In this document: in pieces, positions 7,001-13,495 of the stretch
Numbering within the stretch: the stretch's first letter is position 1
Layout: the number at the start of each line of letters is the position of its first letter
DNA from: an uncultured bacterium
GTDB lineage: Bacteria; Actinomycetota; Coriobacteriia; Coriobacteriales; Coriobacteriaceae
Assembly (NCBI GenBank): GCA_905215225.1
Contig: CAJMPM010000005.1
Span: forward strand, 1-19,512
Length of the DNA: 19,512 bases
Direction of reading: 5' to 3'
Translations under genes and position numbers: made by a program
The notes under the pieces: model-generated
The model's input: only the letters and a program-made list of their open reading frames with translations
The model's database searches: none
What the model was told of the DNA's origin: nothing

Positions 7001-10000
7001 ATACGACCTGCCGCAGGATACGCTTGCCGCCGAGCGTGTGACGCTCGAAGCGCGCGTGGGCTCGACCGATGTTGCCGCCGCTGCTGCCGAGGTAACGGCT
7101 CGCAATTATGTGCGCTATGTTCCGAGCGCTTCGGTCTGGAACTTTGATGTGACGTATCGTGGCGGTACGCAAAACTTGGTCAAGGACGGCAAGGACACCG
7201 GCAAGAGCCTGTGGACCTTCCATCATCTGCCACAAAAGAAGAATGCCTACTGGACCTTTGACATCACGCTCGAGGTGGGAAACGAAGAGGCCGCCGACAC
7301 GCTCGACCTGTACGTGGACTGCGTGGATGGCAAGACGGTGACGATTCCTCTGACTCAAAAGTCGCGCGAGGGCACCCGTGTGCGCTATGTGGCGGAGTAT
7401 GTGGACGAGGGTTACCTTAAGTTGCTCGACGAGTTTAACAAGGCGAATGACTCGACCTATGTGAACTGCGGCAACTTTGAGCAAATCTTTATGCCGCAGA
7501 CCTACCGCATCTCCAATGCCCAGCTTATGACCATGCTGAGTTTTGACGCCAAAGCTTCGGCCAAAAAGCATTCCGCCGCGGCCGAGGAGCGCCAGAAGGA
7601 GTTCTCGAATGCCGTGCAGCAGTGGCACGAGTATATGATGGATAACTCGTTTAATGATGTCGATGAGGCCTTTAACGACGCGATTGACCAGATGGTCGCC
7701 GATGCGTTTGCCGAGGAGGACGAGAACGGTAAAGAGGACGAAGCCCAAGGTGGAGCTGCCCGTAAGGCTCGTCGCGCCCCTGCCGCCAGCGACGGCGAGG
7801 GTGATGGTGCTGGCAACGACGAGGCCGCGCAGTTTGCGGCTGAGCTCAAGGCCGCGGTCGGCGGGTCGGCGGCGCTGCTGACCCAGCAGGGCGACAGCTA
7901 TGGCGTCAATGTGGACAAGATGATCTTTGAGGATGCTTACGGCACCAGCGAGGATTGGTATCAGGAACTCGCGGCGGCCCAGGGCGCGAACGCTGCGGAT
8001 GCGGCCGCCATCAAGGAGCTCGTCGACCATGCATCGCGAGCGGAGTTTATTGCCCAGCAGGCCGAGGATCTGGTGGGCCAGTCGATGGGTATCGGCCAGC
8101 TCAACCAATACGGAAGCTGGAATGACGCAACCGCTGCGGCGCTCAACAAGTGTGCGGGCATTAAGGCCAGCGAGTACAACGGCCAGTCGACGAGCGGGTT
8201 TAACGATTTGGGCCAGGCGCTCGGCAGCTCGCTGAGCTACAAGGCGGCTGACGACGATACCGTCAAGGGCTTTAAGGTCGCCGCGCCCGATGGCGAGCAG
8301 ACGGCCTATATCGAGTCGGAATTTATCGAGAACTCCAATAACAACAAGAACCAGGCGCTTCTGTTTAACTCGATCGCCATGCAGTGCGACATTCTGGACA
8401 ACCTGTACGACAACTGGAATGTGGTCCATAGCCTCAACAACTCCAAGGTGCGCGGATGGCTCATGGCCTGGAAGCGCAACGGCGACGTGAGCGCCCATAT
8501 GAAGCTCATCCGCACGATCCGTTCGCTCAAGAGCTATAAGATCGAGTGCGAGATGTTCGGACAGGTCTTTAAGACCGATGCGTGGAAGGCGGCCGGCCAG
8601 GCGTTTCCCGCGGCGACCCAGGGTATCGGCATCTTTACCGGCATTTACGGCGTGAACGATGCCAGCAAGAACTGGGAGAACGTGAACGTCCGTATGCAGA
8701 AGGTGAAGGGCGAGCGCGAGGGCTATGAGCTTCAGCATACGCGCTTGCTTGCCAAGCCCGAGAAGACCGAGGACGACTGGAAGTGCATTTACGCGCTGCG
8801 TGACGCCATGGAAAAGGCGCGTGCGTTTGAGGATCTGCTGTATCGCCAGCTCTGCCACGACAGCACCGATGTGGCGGTGGGCTCCATTATGACAATCGCC
8901 GGCGTGCTGACGGCCGGTTCGGCGGGTACCGTGGTGGGCGCTGCCTATGATGCGGCTTCGACCAGCGTAGGTTCGGAGCGCGCGATTAAGCTGACCAATG
9001 CCGAATGCGCCTACGATGTTGCCTGCGAGCAGGTGGAGCGCGCGTGCCAGAATCGCATTACGGTCAACTGGGGCGAGCTGACCGATGCCGAGGTCTACAA
9101 GGCCAACAAGGACGGCTTGATCTCGGACGAGAAGATGCAGTCGATCTTCGAGGCGCGTTATCGCAATGTGCCTGCCAAGGCAGCACCCGACCCTGCGGGC
9201 GTGGTGTACGAGGGCCTGCTGTCCAATACGGTTGAAGGCGCGACGGTTGAGCTGTGGAGCGCCGACGATGCGGCCGGTACCAATGCTGTGCGTTGGGATG
9301 CCGAGGAGTATGAGCAGGACAATCCGCTTGCAACGGGTGCGGACGGTGCGTACAACTGGAATACGCCGACCGGCTGGTATCAGGTGCGCGTGACCAAGGA
9401 CGGGTATGAGGAGGCGCGTTCGGCTTGGCTGCGCGTGCCGCCGATTCAGACTGAGGTGAACATTGGCTTGGTGTCGACGGCGGCGCCCGAGGTGGTTTCG
9501 GCCCATGCCTATACCGATTGCGTCGAGGTTGAGTTTGCGCAGTATATGGATGCGAGTGACGATACCCTGGCCGCATTGTGTGCGCAGGGCTTGGGCGACG
9601 TGACGTATGCGTGGCTCGACAAACAGGACGATCCCAATGGCAAGCCGCTATCGCGCGTGCTGCGTATTCGCTATGCCGATGCGCGTGAGGTGGGCTCGAC
9701 GGTGGCGTTTGAGCTCGACGGTGCTCGCAACTACGCCGGCACGGCCATGGCGCGCTGGGCAAGTGGCGAGCTTGTCGTGGGCGTTCGCGCCGACAAGCTC
9801 AAGCTCAACGTGGAGCAGGCCGTGACCATGCTTGATGGCAGTGACTTTGAGCTGGTGGCGCACGTGACCGATAAGGCGGGCAAGCCGTTTGCGGGCGCCA
9901 AGGTTAGTGTTGGGCTGGAGTCCTCGGCTATCTGCTCTGTCGATGCCACCCAGGCCGTGACGGGCGAGGACGGCGCGGCGACGTTTGTGCTGCATGGTGC

Positions 10001-10694
10001 TCTACCCGGTTTGACGACGTTGACGGCGGCGGTGGACGGCACGGCGCTGTCCAAGCAGGTCGACGTTCGCGTGTCTGCCGAGGCAGTGCGACCGGCGCGA
10101 CCGGTGGCGACGATTGGTGCGACGACGTTTGGTGCATGGTCGCCCAAGGAGAACTACATTACGGTGCCCAAGGGCACGAAGCTGGAGCTTTCTGCCGAGG
10201 ATGGCACGACGATTTGGTACACCACCAACGACACCTGCCCCTGCCGTGACGAAGGCCGCGTAAAGTACGCCGAGCCTATTGCGCTCGATAGCAACATGTA
10301 TGTGCGCATTGCGGCACAGCGCCCTGGCATGTCGTACAGTGAGTATTCCGAGCGTCTGAACATTACGATTACGGTGACCGATGAGGCGGTGCCTGAGCCG
10401 ACGCCCGATCCCGGTCTGAAGCCAGAGCCCGAGCCGACGCCTGACGGCGGCGAGCAGGGTGGCGGTACGGATGGCTCTGGTGGCGCCGGGGTCCCTGCGG
10501 GCAGTCCGACTTCGACGACGACCACGGTGACGACGGACAAGTCCAAGGGTAAGGGCGAGAACGGCAAGAAGTCCGGCGGCACGGAGCTCGCCAGCACGGG
10601 TGACTCCACCGCGATGACGGTCGCCGCCTTGGGCATCGCCGGCGCAACCGTTGCCGCGGCCGGCATCGCCGCGACGAAGCGCCGCAAGCGTTAG
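4074..10694 (+). CDS. Giant multidomain LRR surface protein with LASTG cell-wall sorting signal (2206 aa)
   Basis: Residues 1-33 are a signal peptide (basic start, hydrophobic core, AFA cleavage site), followed by an Ala/Asp/Pro-rich spacer. Residues about 198-425 are BspA-type (LRR_5) leucine-rich repeats, with patterns such as IKEIALPDSVEELKSYAF and VERIERNAFDGCSHVSSVTI. A long middle part holds beta-rich stretches, an acidic linker with a basic cluster near residue 1230, and a helical region with a glycine-rich hydrophobic segment at about 1599-1633. Near residue 1708 a carboxypeptidase-regulatory-like domain begins (DAEEYEQDNPL, then GAYNWNTPTGWYQV). After it come an Ig-like segment (QYMDASDD), a Big_1-like domain (about 1905-2001) and a chitobiase C-terminal-like domain containing TCPCRDEG (about 2008-2101). 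LASTG lies at 2172-2176, followed by a hydrophobic segment and KRRKR. Binding to host or dietary glycan or matrix is a plausible role but inferred. Domain limits are read by eye. Confidence 0.9.
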   Translation: MRWTTVRALCRRLTVAAVTLTMVTGSLPAGAFAETLTTDGTFVQADNGQAADAAPADSADAQTSDSASADPAPDAGAADPTVPAAGDTPTPPDSEIASAAGLTGAGQTESTPVATLAIDLVEGKELAEQQKQEETAEAEATWNEDLGLWMTSKGATGVKDEYDDGYVAGEQTPAQYYFSIDSLTNEISIEYGDAGITTLEVPSTIDDKNVVSLTGMGSAALTSIAFAPNSHVRSVGGLGGSSIKEIALPDSVEELKSYAFYKSKTLQTVTWPNNAAFTTIPEQAFKECEQLDDKVVATLPPSVKTIDYLAFAYCGVPQFYVSDTTVLTFTQINVPGTVERIERNAFDGCSHVSSVTIGDGVKYIGAHAFASLDPAIAGKEIVLPKSVEMIEWGAFENTRYGNETNHNAVALRVMNPDLQFGEAGYPGDYNERVTIDGVTYAIPFSEGQTIYAYATDSAGSPSMVKKLADAVADRKDSIDSSKPAYTFEWMGEAAQVTGKLPQRAAAVLLQAGQSTPVTVGDDGAVAANVLSKTAATLRISLSGYYDMVLARPGDQMTGTWNIGEIKAEDFTKIPASRAIELNVAYLEPVAGQDKTERIELDSLDNIDLTVKNGGKTLKPAKGDKENDFRIQGTALVVSQAIADADQDLEITLEPKDSLKLGGATATVKPSAGKVDIDLKPWGTATVATKGDYQGANRVLVFRTSDGKLVADGVTYLMGYEDDGTTPIMKAETPRLKAGSYTIVAFNKTSYDIQATSYSTFSRLGLTVGKHIAQKQVKIEDGKQLDVTLDVPTFDVETYRVERGLTAGSVIADSSAVVGVETELRIHYELKDSQAAKIEIPLAKDAVEDVSAGAREAGASSDAMWADTTWEGDNLVLDMKKGMGADVFVRFKPKAAGTYAISPLITLGEVTLPLGSTTLEVSGSRIEVDSTDVHSLLGNVAYVYAAPGKSVQLTVGVGASAAKYTGKTNKLGRAKIEYDLPQDTLAAERVTLEARVGSTDVAAAAAEVTARNYVRYVPSASVWNFDVTYRGGTQNLVKDGKDTGKSLWTFHHLPQKKNAYWTFDITLEVGNEEAADTLDLYVDCVDGKTVTIPLTQKSREGTRVRYVAEYVDEGYLKLLDEFNKANDSTYVNCGNFEQIFMPQTYRISNAQLMTMLSFDAKASAKKHSAAAEERQKEFSNAVQQWHEYMMDNSFNDVDEAFNDAIDQMVADAFAEEDENGKEDEAQGGAARKARRAPAASDGEGDGAGNDEAAQFAAELKAAVGGSAALLTQQGDSYGVNVDKMIFEDAYGTSEDWYQELAAAQGANAADAAAIKELVDHASRAEFIAQQAEDLVGQSMGIGQLNQYGSWNDATAAALNKCAGIKASEYNGQSTSGFNDLGQALGSSLSYKAADDDTVKGFKVAAPDGEQTAYIESEFIENSNNNKNQALLFNSIAMQCDILDNLYDNWNVVHSLNNSKVRGWLMAWKRNGDVSAHMKLIRTIRSLKSYKIECEMFGQVFKTDAWKAAGQAFPAATQGIGIFTGIYGVNDASKNWENVNVRMQKVKGEREGYELQHTRLLAKPEKTEDDWKCIYALRDAMEKARAFEDLLYRQLCHDSTDVAVGSIMTIAGVLTAGSAGTVVGAAYDAASTSVGSERAIKLTNAECAYDVACEQVERACQNRITVNWGELTDAEVYKANKDGLISDEKMQSIFEARYRNVPAKAAPDPAGVVYEGLLSNTVEGATVELWSADDAAGTNAVRWDAEEYEQDNPLATGADGAYNWNTPTGWYQVRVTKDGYEEARSAWLRVPPIQTEVNIGLVSTAAPEVVSAHAYTDCVEVEFAQYMDASDDTLAALCAQGLGDVTYAWLDKQDDPNGKPLSRVLRIRYADAREVGSTVAFELDGARNYAGTAMARWASGELVVGVRADKLKLNVEQAVTMLDGSDFELVAHVTDKAGKPFAGAKVSVGLESSAICSVDATQAVTGEDGAATFVLHGALPGLTTLTAAVDGTALSKQVDVRVSAEAVRPARPVATIGATTFGAWSPKENYITVPKGTKLELSAEDGTTIWYTTNDTCPCRDEGRVKYAEPIALDSNMYVRIAAQRPGMSYSEYSERLNITITVTDEAVPEPTPDPGLKPEPEPTPDGGEQGGGTDGSGGAGVPAGSPTSTTTTVTTDKSKGKGENGKKSGGTELASTGDSTAMTVAALGIAGATVAAAGIAATKRRKR

Positions 10695-10730
10695 GTTTTG
10701 GCGACAGCGCCCATTCTCGGCTTCAGTAAA

Positions 10731-10948
10731 ATCTCAATCTGTAACACCAAACTGTCCAAAACGGCTCTAGATGTTACAGATTGAGATGAACTGTTCGGCT
10801 GCCAACCTAACGTCTTGATCTGTAACACGTAGCGGGGAATTTGGTCTCTAACTGTTACAGATTGAGACAAAGCGGAGGCGGTTGGAGCAATGTCTCGATC
10901 TGTAACAACTACAAGGCTCAATGGGCTCCAGGTGTTACAGATTGAGAC
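10731..10948. repeat. Array of alternating inverted 16-bp arms, copy 2 (six arms, three 57-bp units)
   Basis: Units at 10731-10787, 10812-10868 and 10892-10948 are each exactly 57 bp: two 16-bp arms around 25 nt, with 24 and 23 nt between units. The first unit is a perfect inverted repeat. In the second and third, the departures (10816, 10817 and 10897) all become G-U pairs on the + strand, so folding as RNA is kept. The first three spacers are related to those of the array at 3762-3899; the last two are extra. The array starts 36 nt after the stop codon, as in copy 1. Confidence 0.85.
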
Positions 10949-10970
10949 AAAACGACCGACCAGGCCCCAA

Positions 10971-11005
10971 ACCACCACAAAGGTGCCTGTCCCCATCGTG
11001 GTGGT
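10971..11005 (+). repeat. ACCACAAAGG-type extragenic palindrome, copy 3
   Basis: ACCACCACAAAGG (10971-10983) and CCATCGTGGTGGT (10993-11005) pair at 11 of 13 positions around the loop TGCCTGTCC. Orientation is the same as copy 2 and opposite to copy 1. Confidence 0.7.
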
Positions 11006-11021
11006 CGGGCGGCCGGCATAG

Positions 11022-11059
11022 AAAAAGTCCCCGCCGGGCGTGTGCTCGACGGGGACTTT
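11022..11059 (-). terminator. Intrinsic terminator of nfnAB
   Basis: A perfect 10-bp stem pairs AAAGTCCCCG (11024-11033) with CGGGGACTTT (11050-11059). Read on the - strand it ends in a run of five T, 28 bp after the nfnB stop. The A-T ends make it potentially bidirectional, so it may also stop transcription from the giant gene. Confidence 0.9.
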
Positions 11060-11087
11060 GCCGTTTGATGGCTAGCGCTGCAGGTGA

Positions 11088-12497
11088 TTACTCGCCCAGC
11101 AGGCTCTTGGTGATCGAAGCGGCGGCCTTCTTGCCGGCGCCCATCGCCAGAATGACCGTAGCGGCACCGGTGACGATGTCGCCGCCGGCCCAGATGCGGG
11201 GATCGGTGGTCTGGCCGGTCTCCTCGTCGGCAACGATGTAGCCCCACTTGTTGAGCTCCATCTTGCCGCCGATCTTCTTTGCGAAGGGGTTGGCGTTGGT
11301 GCCGATAGCCGAGATCGCGACGTCGCAGGGGATCTCCTCGATGGCGCCCTCGATGGGCACCGGGCGACGACGGCCGGACTCGTCGGGCTCGCCGAGCTCC
11401 ATCTTCTGGACCTTGACGGCGCACACGGAGCCGTCCTCGCCAGCGACAAACTCGAGCGGGGAGACGAGCGGCAGAACCTCGACGCCCTCGGCCTTGGCAT
11501 GGTGCAGCTCGGCGCGACGGCAGGGCATCTCGTCCTCGGTACGGCGGTAAGCGATGATGGCGTGCTCGGCGCCCAGACGCTTGGCGGTACGGACGGCGTC
11601 CATAGCCACGTTGCCGCCGCCAAAGACAACGACGTTCTTGCCGTGCTTGGTGGGGGTGTCGTACTCGGGGAACTTGTTGGCCTTCATCAGGTTCACGCGG
11701 GTGAGGTACTCGTTCGCGAAGAAGACGTTGGGCAGGTTCTCGCCGGGGACGTTGAGGAACTTGGGCAGGCCAGCGCCGGTCGCCACGTAGATGGCGTCGA
11801 AGCCCTGCTCGAACAGCTCCTCGGCCGTGGCCATGTTGCCCACGACGGAGTTGTACTCAAACTTGACACCCATGTCCTCCAGGCCGTCAATCTCGCGCTT
11901 GACGACTGCCTTGGGCAGACGGAACTCGGGGATGCCGTAGACCAGCACGCCGCCGCCGGTGAAGAATGCCTCAAAGACGGTAACGTCAAAGCCGTTGCGG
12001 GCGAGCTCGCCGGCGCAGGTGATGCCGGACGGGCCGGAGCCGACGACGGCGACCTTCTTGCCGTTCTTGGGAGCCATCTTGGGCGTGGAAGCGAGCTCGG
12101 GGCGGTCACCCAGGAAGCGCTCGAGCTGGCCGATGGCCACGGGCTCGGACTTCTTACCACGGATGCACTTGCCCTCGCACTGGTTCTCCTGCGGGCAGAC
12201 GCGGCCGCAGATAGCGGGAAGCATGGAGTCCTCGCGGATGGTATCGAGGGCGCCGCCGAAGTCCTTCGCGCGGATCTGCTCGATAAAGCGGGGGATGTTG
12301 ATGTTGACGGGGCAGCCCTCAACACAGAACGGCTTCTTGCAGTTGAGGCAGCGCTCGGCCTCGGCCAGCGCCATCTCCTCGGTGAAGCCCTTGTCGACGG
12401 GGCGGAAGTCGCAGGCGCGCTCGGCAGCCGGCTCCTCGTTATCGGGGGTGCGGGGCGACTTCATATCGGCAACGAAACGACCGTTAACTAGTGGCAT
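11088..12497 (-). CDS. nfnB: NADPH-binding large subunit of NADH-dependent ferredoxin:NADP+ oxidoreductase (glutamate-synthase-small-subunit family)
   Basis: The 469 residues match the usual length of GltD/NfnB-type flavoproteins. The N-terminus carries two cysteine sets for [4Fe-4S] clusters: C50, C53, C58, C62 (CLNCKKPFC) and C97, C101, C107, C111 (CGRVCPQENQCEGKC). An FAD Rossmann motif (VVGSGPSGITCAGELA) starts near residue 151 and a second nucleotide-binding motif (VFGGGNVAMD) near 291; the WAGGDIVTGAATV motif near 436 completes the FAD site. The gene is often annotated gltA (NADPH-dependent glutamate synthase), but its coupling to nfnA argues for the electron-bifurcating Nfn complex, which exchanges electrons among NADH, ferredoxin and NADPH in the cytoplasm of anaerobes. 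The ATG at 12497 overlaps the end of nfnA by 10 bp. Sulfide dehydrogenase subunit SudA is an older name for close relatives. Confidence 0.9.
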   Translation of the reverse strand: MPLVNGRFVADMKSPRTPDNEEPAAERACDFRPVDKGFTEEMALAEAERCLNCKKPFCVEGCPVNINIPRFIEQIRAKDFGGALDTIREDSMLPAICGRVCPQENQCEGKCIRGKKSEPVAIGQLERFLGDRPELASTPKMAPKNGKKVAVVGSGPSGITCAGELARNGFDVTVFEAFFTGGGVLVYGIPEFRLPKAVVKREIDGLEDMGVKFEYNSVVGNMATAEELFEQGFDAIYVATGAGLPKFLNVPGENLPNVFFANEYLTRVNLMKANKFPEYDTPTKHGKNVVVFGGGNVAMDAVRTAKRLGAEHAIIAYRRTEDEMPCRRAELHHAKAEGVEVLPLVSPLEFVAGEDGSVCAVKVQKMELGEPDESGRRRPVPIEGAIEEIPCDVAISAIGTNANPFAKKIGGKMELNKWGYIVADEETGQTTDPRIWAGGDIVTGAATVILAMGAGKKAAASITKSLLGE

Positions 12498-13327
12498 GCG
12501 CAGCTCTTTTCCTCATAGGCCTTGAGGGACTCGCCCTCTTCGGAACGGTAAGCGGCCTGGCGGGCACGAAGGTCATCCCAGTCGACCAGGGTGGCATCGA
12601 AGTCGGGGCCGTCGACGCAAGCGAACTTGGTCACGCCGCCCACCTCGACGCGGCAGCAGCCGCACATACCGGTGCCGTCAACCATGATGGGGTTGAGCGA
12701 CGCGGTGATGGGGGTGTCGTACTTCTGGGCGGTGAGGGTCGAGAACTTCATCATCGGAACGGGGCCGACGCAGAAGACCTGGCTCACGGCCTTGTCCTGC
12801 AGCAGGCGCTCCAGCGGAGCGGTGACAACGCCCTGCTCGCCGTAGGAGCCGTCGTCAGTGGTGATGTGGATGTGGTCCTCGTCGAGGAGCTCGCGGAACT
12901 GGTCCTCCATGAGCAGGAGGTCCTTGGTGCGGGCGCCCATGATGGCGTGCACCTCGTGACCGGTCTCGACCAGGTGCTTGGCGACCGGGAAGGCAATTGC
13001 CAGGCCGACGCCGCCGCCAATGACGGCGCAGGGGCCCTCGGCCATCTCGGTGGGAACGCCCAGCGGGCCCACGACGTCGCGCAGCGACTCGCCGGCCTCG
13101 TAGGTGGAAAGCATCTCGGTGGTCTTGCCGATCACCATGAAGATGAACTCGACCCAGCCCTCGTCACCGTTCCAGCCGGCCAGGGTAAACGGGACGCGCT
13201 CGCCCGTCTCGTTGGCGCGAACCATGAGGAACTGTCCAGCGTGCGCATGCTTGGCGATTGCGGGCGCCTCGATGCGGAACTTGAACACCTTCTCCGAGAA
13301 CTGCGTCTTCTCCAGGATCTTATACAT
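12488..13327 (-). CDS. nfnA: FAD/NAD-binding, [2Fe-2S] small subunit of NADH-dependent ferredoxin:NADP+ oxidoreductase
   Basis: The 279 residues have the layout of the PyrK/ferredoxin-NADP reductase family: an N-terminal flavin-binding barrel (RVPFTLAGW, residues 45-53), an NAD-binding core (CAVIGGGVGLAIAFPVA, about 100-116) and a C-terminal [2Fe-2S] site with C222, C224, C225 and C237 (GTGMCGCCRV, then FACVDGP). Known relatives form the NfnAB heterodimer, in which this subunit binds NADH and bifurcates electrons. The start at 13327 has GAGAGGGG just upstream on the - strand, and a TATAAT box lies about 106 bp upstream of it. The stop TAG lies inside the first codons of nfnB, so translation is probably coupled. 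SudB or a dihydroorotate dehydrogenase electron-transfer subunit are the alternative names; the partner gene makes Nfn the best call. Confidence 0.88.
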   Translation of the reverse strand: MYKILEKTQFSEKVFKFRIEAPAIAKHAHAGQFLMVRANETGERVPFTLAGWNGDEGWVEFIFMVIGKTTEMLSTYEAGESLRDVVGPLGVPTEMAEGPCAVIGGGVGLAIAFPVAKHLVETGHEVHAIMGARTKDLLLMEDQFRELLDEDHIHITTDDGSYGEQGVVTAPLERLLQDKAVSQVFCVGPVPMMKFSTLTAQKYDTPITASLNPIMVDGTGMCGCCRVEVGGVTKFACVDGPDFDATLVDWDDLRARQAAYRSEEGESLKAYEEKSCACH

Positions 13328-13432
13328 AGAACCCCTCTCTTGTTAGGGCCGCCGAACCGTGCCTCCACGGAAATGGACGGTAGCCCGAATAAAACCGTAC
13401 GCGCACAGGCGTTGTGCAGACATACGGTGCAA

Positions 13433-13438
13433 ATTATA
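13433..13438 (-). promoter_or_regulatory. Likely -10 box of the nfnAB promoter
   Basis: A perfect TATAAT on the - strand lies about 106 bp upstream of the nfnA ATG, between the pth terminator and nfnA. No good TTGACA-like -35 box is seen at 16-18 bp, so an activator or a relaxed -35 is possible. The position implies a leader of about 100 nt. Confidence 0.5.
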
Positions 13439-13495
13439 CCCTCATGGACATGTCGCTTACGTGTATCTTCGGCGGTTGGGAGCAGGGTTTATCCA

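Larger units (their letters stand above)
10695..11087. other. 393-bp convergent intergenic region made of repeats and a terminator
   Basis: There is no gene here. It lies between the ends of the giant gene (+) and nfnB (-). It holds the second alternating-arm array (10731-10948), the third ACCACAAAGG palindrome (10971-11005) and the nfnB terminator (11022-11059). The first 117 bp correspond without gaps to the sequence after the disrupted adhesin gene. Confidence 0.8.

Noticed and set aside
6876..9506. Long antisense open frame opposite the giant gene
   Set aside because: It is a shadow of the high-GC codon pattern on the other strand; no family resemblance, no ribosome binding site, and arginine/histidine/leucine-rich composition.
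3762..10948. The 57-bp hairpins as ordinary intrinsic terminators
   Set aside because: No T-run follows any stem, loops are long (25 nt) and the arm sequence itself is conserved, which terminators do not need.
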